Shown: one piece after another, positions 11,640-21,696 of the stretch | How the letters are laid out: each line of letters starts with the position of its first letter | Numbering within the stretch: position 1 is the first letter of the stretch | Source of the DNA: Larix kaempferi | Taxonomy: Eukaryota; Streptophyta; Pinopsida; Pinales; Pinaceae | NCBI GenBank assembly: GCA_027924585.1 | Contig: BSBM01000050.1 | Span: 9,323,501 to 9,387,500 of the forward strand | Direction of reading: 5' to 3' | DNA: 64,000 bases | The notes under the pieces: model-generated | The model's input: only the letters and a program-made list of their open reading frames with translations | Told to the model about the DNA's origin: nothing | Databases searched by the model: none | Position numbers and translations under genes: made by a program

Positions 11640-12955
11640 AAGAACCAGGTCAATTGGGGTTTTAAGCAAAAAAAAGGTAGCTTTGTATTTTGGACTTAAT
11701 TTTTGAAATTTTGACCCGTTCGAGCTCTATTATAGCTCATTTAAAAGGTAACAAAAAAACTACAATATAAATTCTTTACTTATAAGCTAAATCCTTAAAC
11801 ATTATTCCTGGAACCACCTACAAAGTCATGGTTTGGGTTTATGGCGAAATTTGTGAAATAAAATTTAAAGAAACAAAATGAATGAAGAAGGAGGGGAACA
11901 ATGATTCCATGAGAACAAGGCCATGGACACCCCTTAATGGAGTCTAAGAACCCCTATTTCTTCCTAAAAAACCCTTTTTATTCCTAAAAAATCAAAATAA
12001 ACAGTCCCTTGCATAAACAATTAAAATAATTCATGAAGAAAACCCAAAAAATTAAGAGAAAATGAAGGAGATAACCTATGGATCTTAGCGCTTCACGTCT
12101 ACAAGAAAATAATGGATTCTTCATTCCCTCTTCCAAAAGTATACTAAGAATACTGTTAAACTTGGAAAGAAGAAAACAAGAAAAGAGAAATAATATCAAA
12201 AAACTCATGCTAAACAATAAGGTAAAATAAGAGGAATCCTCACCGTAAGAGAAGAATCCTAAAAAAAGAAACCCTCTAATCCATAATACCCTCATGCAAA
12301 GAAAACCCTATCTAGAAACCCTAAGATAAGAAGAAAGGAGGAGAAAACATGAATATATGAAGAAATAATGGATAAAAAATGAGAGATTAGGGTTGAGGAC
12401 ATTTTTACAGAGGAAAATCCTCTAATTCCAATTTAGAAAAATAAATTACATGATGCTCCTCTAGATTAAGATAAGTGGCATGCTCCGAGCTCTTGATTTT
12501 ATTTGAAATTATTTTTGCCTCTTTAAATTAAGTAAAATTTTCATTTAGTGATTATCCTTATGATTAAATATGAATGAATTTTAATGTTGTCTTTAAGTAA
12601 AATATTTCAATCTAAGATTTTATAGAAATACATCTGACCTATCTAGCGTTTTCAGTTTGGTTCACATTATTGACTCCATTGGAGATTTTGGGGAGAGGGA
12701 CGATGGCTCCCTCCTACTAAAAAATATTGCATTCAACACAAAACATAATAAAATCAAATCTAAATAAGGGAAAGAGAGCTAATATCCGAGAGGCAAATCG
12801 AAGGGGAACAGGGGGTGCAAGGAATACCTCTCAATCGAAAGAGATAGGGGAGGACAAGCACACAGATGAAAAACTGAAAAAGGAATCTTGAACCACTAGA
12901 AGTTGTATCCAAAATCATATTTTTTACCATGTTATGAGGTAACATCAACTCGAAT
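11640..12955. other. Gene-free AT-rich stretch
   Basis: I see no coding, structural RNA or repeat signal here. The short frames are low-complexity, driven by runs of A and T. A few CCCTAA-like triplets near 12300 are too scattered to be a telomeric repeat. Confidence 0.5.
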
Positions 12956-13059
12956 AAGGGCATACCGGAAACATATGCAAGAACAAGTAATTCTAGGTAA
13001 ATTCTAGGAATATGGTTGACAAAAAAATCCCTAACATGGTGGATATCCTACCAATAAAT

Positions 13060-14072
13060 GGTGGCCAAACGGACATATTGATTTGAATCTAGGATCTGAA
13101 TGTTTCTTCATAGCTATCTTCTAAAATATGGAATACCAAGAGATGGTTATAGAAAATGGTCCATTCTTCTTTAACTCAGTGGGACTTTACCTCCACTTCT
13201 AGATCAATAATTTTAGTCTAGATAAAGAATATTTTTCAACAACACTGGTTTGGATTAGGCTGTATTTACTCTCTCCATTGGGAATATTAGGATGAATAAA
13301 TGTTGGTTGGAATGGGAAATACACTTGGAACCTTCATGAAAATTTATAATTCCACTCAAAAGGGAAGGTATACTTATTTTTCTCAAATCTATGTATAAAC
13401 GAATATATATCGGGCTCTACCTGATTCAATTTGTCTCAGCTACCAAGATACAGATTGGATCCAGACAATAGAATATGAGAATATTAATTTCCATTGTAGA
13501 TGTTTCCATTAACATGGACACCTCTTTTGAGACTATCTACTAAACTATCCTCGCAAGACAACCACTTCAAAAGAACCACTAGATGCATAGGGTTTTACCA
13601 TAGTCACGAGGAAAAAGGGAATGGAGAAAAAATAAATAATCCCATATTGGCTCCCAAAAACCCTCCATCGAATCGATTTGAAGTGCTAAATGAGGAAACC
13701 CTGAATATTCAAACAAGATGTGGAACAGTCGATGAGCCAAGGGAATTGATCCCAACATCCCAATATCAAGAGACAGACAACCCAAACAACCCAAAAGGAG
13801 GATAATTGATGGGACACCAACAACACAACCCAATAGCCATAGAAGAAAACCTAGGAGACGGGGATGAACTAATGGAATCAAAAGTTGGGGAGGACATGGA
13901 ATTGGAAGATCTATATCTAGAGGGAATTATGGGGGATTGCAACCGGGAGGATTCTCAATCCATACAAGACCAACAATTGCAACTTCTTAAAGAAATGATA
14001 CAACAACTTCAAGCTGAGTTAGGAAAAGGGGAGGAGAAAAAAACCAAGCCATGGAGTTCCACCAAAGGATAA
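13060..14072 (+). pseudogene. LINE ORF1 remnant
   Basis: The first half reads LNLGSECFFIAIF, ENGPFFFNSVGLYLHF and TTLVWIRLYLLSPLGIL, then CINEYISGST and a degraded RYRLDPD segment. This is the order of a DUF4283-type domain of plant LINE ORF1 proteins. The zinc-knuckle region expected next, near 13480, is decayed. The second half, 13500-13805 and 13806-14072, keeps two open pieces in the same frame separated by one stop at about 13803. It is acidic and Gln-rich with a short coiled-coil-like QLQLLKEMIQQLQAELGK near 13977. It would bind the LINE RNA. Confidence 0.65.
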
Positions 14073-14213
14073 ATAAAAAATCATGCACAATGAACAAAAG
14101 AGAGGAAGAAAAATAAATAAGCAACTTCTAAAGGATCCAGGGGAACAATTGATTGGACCAACTAAGTATATCCCAGTCATGAATAAGATTTTTTATAACC
14201 CCCCTCCTAAGTA

Positions 14214-14420
14214 ATCATAAATTTGATATCATGGAATATAAGAGGCTTGAATGGGAAGAGAAAACAATGGACTCTTTGAAACAAGATAAATAAAAAACAA
14301 TGATGGTGATGCTATAGGAAACCAAATGCTTTGGTGGCACTCTCGAACATCGCAAAGTCCTCTTAGAAAGGATGTCCGCTGATAAAGTTGGATTCCCACA
14401 GAACAATTGTTAGGTTAATC
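14214..14420 (+). pseudogene. LINE ORF2 endonuclease N-terminus
   Basis: The peptide ISWNIRGLNGKRKQW is the opening of the APE-type endonuclease domain of plant LINEs, containing the metal-binding Asn region. A few residues later a degraded LQETKC equivalent and a GCPLIKLDS segment are visible in shifted frames. The rest of ORF2 is missing. Confidence 0.75.
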
Positions 14421-14460
14421 TTGAATCGGTCATAGAGAAAGTTAACTAACTTTGGTTTCT

Positions 14461-14782
14461 TGTTATTTACCCATGGTATTGGGATATCTACCCATGGTAT
14501 TCATGTGATTTAATCCTGTAAAGAGGTTGGTCAAACTCCATTGTAGAGAGATATTGTATTGAAGATCGACCGTGTTCATGGCCAGTAGATCCATGATTGA
14601 CCATGCCTTGGTATGAATTTAGTCAAGGGACTAATGAAGATATATTCTACTAGTTCCCCCTCTGGTTGAGGGGTTTTAGGATCAATCATGGTGTTGATGA
14701 TGTGCACGATGTTATTGTTTGATTTACTGTTATATGTTTTATGTTGTGTTAATAATGTTGATGTGTCCATGAAATATATACA
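14461..14782 (+). repeat. LTR of an otherwise unseen LTR element (322 bp)
   Basis: The right edge is well placed: ...ATATATACA is followed at once by TGGTATTAGAGC, a primer-binding site. The left edge is set at TGTTATTTACC, the first TG after the LINE remnant, and is less sure. No partner LTR or coding region was recognised. Downstream sequence to about 15740 may be the leader of this element. Confidence 0.5.
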
Positions 14783-14800
14783 TGGTATTAGAGCTTGGTA
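14783..14800 (+). other. Primer-binding site, initiator tRNA-Met type
   Basis: TGGTATTAGAGCTTGGTA differs from the standard plant TGGTATCAGAGC site by C to T at the seventh base. It immediately follows the CA end of the LTR. Confidence 0.65.
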
Positions 14801-15240
14801 AACTCTAAATCTCCAAAGACAACGACCTGATTAAGATTTGGTTGCCTCGATCTACATGGTAGAGTGTACATGGAGTTGATGTTAAGAGGTCGATTGAAGA
14901 ATTTTTTTAAACTGCCTTGATTTGCAAGTGGAGTGTGAATTAGAGTGGTTGGATCCATTAGAATGATGGGTCGACCTGATAAGTAATGGAAATGATAGGT
15001 CTGAGGTATGCTAAAGAAACATGGAGTGCAAGTACACAAATCTGTTTGGCTTCTTTCCAGATTGGAGCATGTTGTTTTTGGGTGCTCTCAAGATAGTGGT
15101 AGACCAACGGTTGTTTCCATTTTTTGTCTATGTTGTTTTTTTGGCCATTCGAATATGGCATGAAGTCGGTGTTTTCGGCCATTGGAATATGGTGTGAAGT
15201 AAAATATTGGAATAAATAAATCGTGGTATGCATGATATAG

Positions 15241-17862
15241 TTTGAGGTTATGTGGAATGATTCATAAGATTCAAATATCGAGGGAGATATTTGTGGTTGA
15301 AGCAGTTGAAGTCGACAAGATTCATGGATGGTCGGATAAATCGTAGTTGATGGAGTGGTCAGAGATGTGTTCTATTGGATGGGTAAATCAAATAGTTAAA
15401 GTCAACCTATCAAATCGACGAATGTGATTTAACGGTCAACAAGAATGAAGATCGATCTATGTTCTATAGCTCGATGGATGGTCGATGGGAATGCGGATCA
15501 ACTAGTGGTAGATAGATTGACCAATGGTAAATAGATCGACGAATGTTTGACTGGAATGTAGATTGACTAGTGGTAGACAGCTCGACGAATGGTCGATAGT
15601 AAAATGGTTTATTGGGTTAACTAAGGAAATGTTCAATTAGTCAATTGCGTTGACTGAGGAAATGTTTGACCAGTCGATTGGGGCAACTAAGGAAATGTTC
15701 GACTGGTCGAATGGGTCAACTAAGGAAATGTTCGACTTTATTTTACCATTATATATTTCTGATCTAAAATTATTATGTTGCAGATTTAATGCTTGATTTG
15801 AATCAAATTTGTATTTAATTCATAAATCTATGACTAAACTAAAATCTGTTTACTTTAGCAAATATAATATGTATTATATTTATGTTATTTGATTTTAATA
15901 ACTTCAGCCACAACCCTTTCAAATCTAAGTAAAACATATTTGTTTTAAAAAGAGTCCATATTTTGCAAAGTATAATTGAAGATCCATTATATGTGTGACT
16001 TTATTCATGTACAAATATTCCTGTGTGTTTCTGTGCATGTACTCAATATTTCTAGTTTCTATAAATGTGAGTGTGTTCATTTGAGATTGATCAACTCAAC
16101 TGTGTAAGCACATTAGATTAGTTTGGGAACCCATAGATTTTTACATTTCAATTTGGTTTTCATATTACTTTTGATTTCCTACAGTTGATTTATATTTGTA
16201 AATATTAGACTCACCTGAAACTAGTCCACCTTGTCAACCTCTGTGTATGAAGAAAACTGTTGTGCTATTCCAGTGTTATCACTTGAAGTTGTACTCAGGT
16301 TAGTCACAAGGTGCTGGATGTGTGTGAAGAACTATACAGTCTAAGGAAGCATCTGAGTTTGCATGTTTTTCATTCTTTACATTTCATGTTGTGTGGATTG
16401 GATTCACTTATATTTCAAATTTAAGGTTAACTCTTTATAGGACTTACTCGAAAATACCCTCTGTGAATACCTAGAAACATAGTACCATGGAGCAAGTGAT
16501 TCTATGAATCACAAGTGATTCTATGAATCACAAGTGATTGACTCCACATGTGTTGAGGTTATGTGTAATGCTTCATAAGATTCAAATATCAAGGGAGATA
16601 TTTGTGGTTGAAGCGGTTGAAGTCGACAAGAATCAAGGATGGTCGGATAAATCGTAGTTGATGGAGTGGTCAGAGATGTGTTCTATTGGATAAGTAAATC
16701 AAATAGTTAAAGTCAACCTATCAAATCGACGAAGGTGATTTAATGGTCAACAAGAATGCAGATCGATCGATGTTTTATAGCTCGATGGATGGTCGATGGG
16801 AATGCAAATCGACTAGTGGTCGATAGATTGACGAATGGTCAATAGATCGATGAATGTTTGACGGGAATGTAGATCGACTGGTGGCCGATAGCTCGATGGA
16901 TGGTCGATAGTAAAATGGTTTATTGGGTAAATCGATTGGGTTAACTAAGGAAATGTTCAATTAGTCGATTGGGTTGACTGAGGAAATGTTTGACCAGTCG
17001 ATTGGGGCAACTAAGGAAATGTTCGATTGGTCAATTGGGTCAACTAAGGAAATGTTCGACTTTATTTTACCATTATATATTTCTGATCTAAAATTATTAT
17101 GTTGCAGATTTAATGCTTGATTTGACTCAAATTTGTATTTAATTCATAAATCTATGACTAAACTAAAATCTGTTTACTTCAGCAAATATAATATGTATTA
17201 TGTTTATGTTATTTGATTTTAATAACTTCAGCCACAACCCTTTCAAATTTAAGTAAAACTTATTTGTTTCAAAAAGAGTCCATATTTTGCAAAGTATAAT
17301 TGAAGCTCTGTTAGATGTGTGACTTTATTCATGTACAAGTATTCTTGTGTGTTTCTGTGCATGTACTCAATATTTCCAGTTTCTATAAATGTGAGTGTCT
17401 TCATTTGAGATTGATCATCTCAACTGTGTAAGCACATTAGATTAGTTTGGGAACCCATAGATTTTTACATTTCAATTTGGTTTTCATATTACTTTTGATT
17501 TCCTACAGTTGATTTATATTTGTAAATATTAGACTCACCTGAAACTAGTCCACCTTGTCAACCTTTGCGTCTGAAGAAAAATGTTGTGTTATTCCAATGT
17601 TATCAATTGAAGTTGTACTCAGGCTAGTCACAAGGTGTTTGATGTGTGTGAAGAACTATACAGGCTAAGGAAGCATCTAAGTTTGCATGTTTTTCATTCT
17701 TTACATTTCATGTTCTGTGGATTGGATTCACTTATATTTCAAATTTAAGGTTAACTCTTTATAGGACTTACTTAAAAAGACCCTCTATGAATACTTAGAA
17801 ACATAGTACCCATGGAGCAAGTGATTCTAAGAATCACAAGTGATTGACTCCACATGTGGCCA
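15241..17862. repeat. Chimeric 1.31 kb tandem duplication
   Basis: Unit 1 (about 15241-16551) and unit 2 (about 16552-17862) align at a constant offset near 1311 bp with scattered substitutions. Each unit joins two unlike halves: a leader-like part rich in GTCGAT motifs and a 33-bp minisatellite, then about 0.8 kb of the element D LTR. Unit 1 ends ...CTCCACATGTG and runs straight into the start of unit 2, TTGAGGTTATGTG. Unit 2 instead continues into the rest of the D LTR. Confidence 0.85.
15621..15735. repeat. 33-bp minisatellite, four units
   Basis: GGAAATGTT recurs at 15625, 15658, 15691 and 15724, a steady 33-bp period, with unit core ACTAAGGAAATGTTCGACTGGTCGATTGGG cut short here to its key parts GGAAATG and GTCGA. 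The second copy of the tandem duplication holds the same array at 16945-17060 (16949, 16982, 17015, 17048). Confidence 0.85.
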
Positions 17863-18067
17863 AGACTAAGCCCCACCTACTGCACAAGGTCCAAGAAGAG
17901 AAATTAGTCCCTTGAGAGTCTTAGTGATCTTGTTTTCTTTAGTTTTCAATTAGATAAGATTAGTTAAGATTTGGTCCTTCATATACTGTGCATGCACCTT
18001 GCAAGCTTACAAGCCCAAGGTTGACATTAAAATGTATGAAAATTAAAAGCATATAATTTACCCAACA
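15744..18067 (+). repeat. 5' LTR of element D, partly duplicated and lacking its start
   Basis: The right end ...TTTACCCAACA abuts the primer-binding site. CTATAAAT at 16059-16066 and 17383-17390 is a good TATA box candidate ahead of the transcription start. The first 0.9 kb present in the 3' LTR (35064-35985) is absent here and replaced by the minisatellite-bearing sequence. The terminal 80 bases resemble the LTR end of element E. Confidence 0.7.
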
Positions 18068-18071
18068 TTTT

Positions 18072-18089
18072 CAACGTCGTTGTTGGGGA
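18072..18089 (+). other. Primer-binding site of element D, tRNA-Asp type
   Basis: CAACGTCGTTGTTGGGGA, four bases after the LTR end, resembles TGGCGCCGTTGCCGGGGA, the complement of the plant tRNA-Asp 3' end used by Athila-type elements. Several C to T and G to A changes separate them. The GGTGCTAAAGGG that follows is shared with element E. Confidence 0.65.
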
Positions 18090-18461
18090 GGTGCTAAAGG
18101 GATTAAATCCTAGGTAGGTAGGTTTCCTTTAAATTACACGACTTGGTGGAGGAGGAGTGCAAGACAAGGTGGACACTTCCACTTTTGTGGGTTTCTCCAA
18201 ATCCTTGATTGTTCCTTTATGCAAGTGTGGATTTCTTTAATTTTGCAATTAGTTTTAAGTCATTTGCTTTAAATATTTCAATCAGTTTTGGGTGTTGTAA
18301 GAACCCCATACACTAATCCATGTGTAAGACAAGGATTACCAACCAACAAAGAAGGTTTCATGAATGTTCAAGAACCTATTGAGAAAATCAGAATGTTCCT
18401 CTAAGAACTTTTTCAAATCCTAGCAACAGTCAAAATCTCTTCCTCTCATGAAGAGCAAATC

Positions 18462-18662
18462 TTGACAGCGGTTAAGAACATATATGCACTTCAAGAAGTG
18501 ATAAAAGAGGAAGAGTTCCATGAAAAACGACAAGAGGAGATCAAAGAATCATGCACCACATTCGATGGAGAGCAGCCATTAGATCGAGGATTCATCAGAT
18601 CCTATATGCATCCAAGAGATCGATCATTAGATAGAAGAAGATCTATGTGGAATTACCAATGA
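18462..18662 (+). CDS. Element D ORF1, small charged protein of unknown function
   Basis: A 66-codon open frame, preceded by an in-frame stretch upstream (near 18440, HEEQILTAVKN), lies about 400 bp after the primer site, the place of a leader ORF. The protein is highly charged, with Glu/Lys-rich first half (QEVIKEEEFHEKRQEEIKES) and an Arg-rich end (RDRSLDRRRS). I do not recognise it. Element E has a similarly placed 91-codon ORF1 that is also acidic at its start. Translation is unproven. Confidence 0.35.
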   Translation: MTAVKNIYALQEVIKEEEFHEKRQEEIKESCTTFDGEQPLDRGFIRSYMHPRDRSLDRRRSMWNYQ

Positions 18663-20309
18663 TGACATAAAATTTAGTGCTAATGAACGAGAAAACCAAG
18701 GGCATCAAAACTACATTGAACTCTGGTTCTAGACAAGCATAACGCCAAAGCACCACTCTACTTTTCAACAATTCTCTCTATCATATTAATTAAAGAAGTT
18801 GGTTCCTCATATTCTGGTATCTATCAATGTATATATTTCAAACTTGAATATGAGTATAATTGTAATCCTGAAACACACATGGTTTCATTGGAAGTTATCA
18901 TACACTTGAAAAAGAGGACTTTTTCAAGTAGTGTAGGATAGTAGAATAAATAAATGAAAAAATAGTAAAGATAAAAATAAGCTTAGCTGTGAAAACTAGA
19001 TTTTCTAGCACATCATAGCAAAATTCTAGTTAGAAAACTAGGCAACTGGTTGGATAGAGTTCAAATAAATGTGTTTGGAAGTTTCCTTTTAAATTTTTGG
19101 TTCAATCAATTAGTTGATTCAATGCTCATGTTGACTGGTGGAGTATTCTTTAAGGATTTCTTTTCAGTAAGTTTTGTTCCCATCGACAACAAAGCATTCT
19201 TCGGGGATGAAATTTGAGACAATTAAGTACCATGAGGCCTGTATGCCTCAATGGAAGGCTCTCTTGTCATCTAACAATGGAAATTCATTAATGTTCCTTG
19301 TATGATGAATTCCGCAAGCATTTGACAATAGCAAATCTATTCATGTCTGCTAGAATGTACTTGGTATCTTGATTCCCATTGACATTACTGGTGGGTCATC
19401 TCGCATTCATTAAAGATTTCCATTACTGATCGATAATCCATTGAATTCACTCCCTATTCGACTATAACACCTTCAATCACAAAGAGAGAGAATTGTAACT
19501 AAATGATCGAGATCTGAAGATTTTGCTAGAAGACCAGCAATTTTACAGCAGCTATAAGAATTGACAAAACTTGTAATAAGGTAGTTCCAACAAACTGTTT
19601 ACAGCAAATCAGTTCATATATTTCTTCTTTGGACATTGGTTTATTGTGTTGGAAAGGATAAGTTCATTGCCTTTGACTGTAGGAAAACCTGTTGGATAAG
19701 TTTCATGGATTTGTTTGTTACAAAGACCAACACTGATTTCATGTTCATGAAGACTTTTTTTGTTTGCACAACAACGCTCATCATTTTCATTTGTTAATAT
19801 TTCTTAAAAGATAATAATAGATTTCATGTTCATAAAGACCTTTTTTGTTTGCATAACAACACTCATAATTTTCATTTATTAATATTTCTTAAAAAATAAT
19901 AGCAATTACTTTTACATTAAATAAATAGATCATTCAATTCATATCTAAATCAAGAATTCCAAAAGATCATTATAGTTCACAAATAACATGAAGTTGCAGA
20001 TTACATTGTGCAACACTTTCAAAGTTACATAGTAAGGTAAATACATGTATGGTTTTTCTTCTTTAAATAAAGAACTTTTGGAACTACATGCCATTGTTAT
20101 GATTTAAATACCATATCCTTCATAAAATCATGATATGACATGATTATACGTTTACATGATACCATATCTAATGATTTTATTTATGTTATAAGAATTAAAT
20201 CATTTAACTTTTATGTTGTATCGTTCACTCAATACCTTGTTTATACTCATTTCATATTGTATTATCCATTATTTATTCATTATGAAATCGGGTGTAGATG
20301 AATTAATAG
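18663..20309. other. Gene-free internal part of element D
   Basis: No supported ORF. It contains an imperfect 85-bp tandem duplication: ATTTCATGTTCAT followed by a run of T and TTTGTTTGCA appears at 19736 and again at 19821. The remainder is AT-rich and unassigned. Confidence 0.5.
19735..19904. repeat. 85-bp imperfect tandem duplication
   Basis: Two neighbouring copies share ATTTCATGTTCAT, GACTTTTTTTGTTTGCA-like and TAATATTTCTTAAAA segments at an 85-bp offset with roughly ten differences. Confidence 0.75.
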
Positions 20310-21560
20310 TTTTTTTTTCAGCGAAAAAAAACTATATTATTGCTATTCAATCGTGAATCAAATAATACAAATACACATAAGTTAATAATATGACTTATCA
20401 AAAGTTCCCAAATGATTGTAACTTTCAGTAGATAGACTCCAAAAAAATAAAAAACCTGTTCAGGACTGTAGACAAAAAACATTCCATGCTTTCAATTCTT
20501 GAGCCAAAATGAGTAACCCGATCGTTGATTCCAAGTGTTCCTCCCAGAAAATAACCCCCTCAACTCCAGCATAAGCTTCCTTGGAAAAAGAGTCACCCAA
20601 TGTATTATACTGCCTATAAATGTGATCAAGTGTGTAATGTTCAAAGTGCTGCAATAGTTCTTTTATTCTTTTGCATCAGTGATATAGGGGCAGATTATCC
20701 AATGTTTAGAAGCCCCATTCCCATTTAATAGTTACACGAGAATCCCCAAATATTACTAAATCAAATAAACCAAAAATATAAACAACAGTAAAGTAAAGTA
20801 AAGACACACCAAAGTCCAAGTATCTGTACTTTCATATTAGTGCCAAGACCACAATTCAATTTCAGTGTGTAGTAGTGTTCCAAGTTGATGAAGATGACCC
20901 CACCGGAAGCATACAATCCAGCGTCTGCAGCACCATCAAAATAGATAACAGACGCACCATCATAACAGCTTTTTGATCTGGAGGATGAAAAGTGGGAATC
21001 AAGTTTGATTTCACTCTCAGATAATCGGAACACTGCTCAGAGATCATCCTAAATATACACATAAGTGTCCGATCAGGGTAGGAATTTGGAAAAAATTCCA
21101 CCCGTCAAAATTGACCGTCTTTACACAATATACAAACGTTTTTACAATTTATTTGTTTTTTATGGCGGGAAATATGAAATTTAGACCGTATTTGACGGGC
21201 ATTTTGCCTGTCAAAATCCAACCGTGTCCGATCCATACCATGTCGAAGGTCTTCAAAAATGGCAAGATTGCGAGTCCTCCAGACCGCCCACGCAGCCACA
21301 GCAGGTAGAAAGGGGAGCTCCACGGTGGACCTGTGCCAAGATAGTGAATTCTGGGCAAAAGAAGCCACTCCCCACTGACATATTGTTTTGTAGTGATGAT
21401 GCAGAGCCAGCCAGAGTTCCTGCGTGAAGGTGCAGTCCACAAAAATGTGGTCAACGGATTCATAATTGAGTCTGCAAAGAAAACAGAGATTCGGCCCTTC
21501 CCAACCTCTGAGAACCAAGGTGTCCCAAGTAGGGAGTTCTCCCCTCACATCATATCACCT
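20310..21560 (-). mobile_element. LINE 3' end, 5'-truncated insertion in element D
   Basis: On the minus strand the C-terminal part of a plant LINE ORF2 is followed by a 3' untranslated region and a terminal A run, seen as TTTTTTTTT at 20310-20318 on the + strand. The upstream end near 21560 is truncated inside ORF2, as is usual for LINEs. No clear target duplication was found. It separates D's ORF1 from ORF2. Confidence 0.75.
20455..21548 (-). pseudogene. LINE ORF2 C-terminus: zinc-binding and RNase H domains
   Basis: The first part (21548-21105) holds a zf-RVT domain: WEGPNLCFLCRLNYESVDHI with C-x2-C and then H..F..C, followed by FTQELWLALHHHY. The second part (about 21033-20470) is an RNase H fold: VIYFDGAADAGLYASGGVIF gives the first catalytic Asp, then HYYTLKLNCGLGTNMK with an Asn in place of the usual Glu-bearing AE motif, and DHIYRQYNTLGDSFSKEA near the end. 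Stops lie between the two parts and inside the RNase H. The element would have used these to handle the RNA-cDNA hybrid. Confidence 0.8.
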
Positions 21561-21696
21561 GTCACTCTGATTTTAAATTCATTCACCTTATTTGCCTTAC
21601 TCTCCTTTTTTTTTGCTGTCTCTGTAAACCCTAACTTGTCGCCCTTGCAACTGTTGATAATTTAAGTATTAATATATGGCACCATATATTATCTCC

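Larger units (their letters stand above)
12960..14430 (+). mobile_element. LINE retrotransposon, 5' portion
   Basis: A degraded first ORF with the nucleic-acid-binding-protein layout seen in plant LINEs (DUF4283-like) is followed after about 150 bp by the first 60 codons of an endonuclease. Sequence resemblance stops near 14420, just before a small LTR, so the reverse transcriptase part is absent, through truncation or replacement. Confidence 0.7.

Noticed and set aside
12300-12330. Telomere-like CCCTAA repeats
   Set aside because: Only two or three non-adjacent copies occur, which is expected by chance in AT-rich plant DNA.
15440-17060. A CRISPR-like or satellite array
   Set aside because: Units are contiguous with no unique spacers, the array is short, and it sits in retroelement sequence of a plant.
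21111-21665. Plus-strand open frames opposite the LINE tail
   Set aside because: They are mirror frames of the minus-strand zinc-binding and RNase H domains and show no domain of their own.
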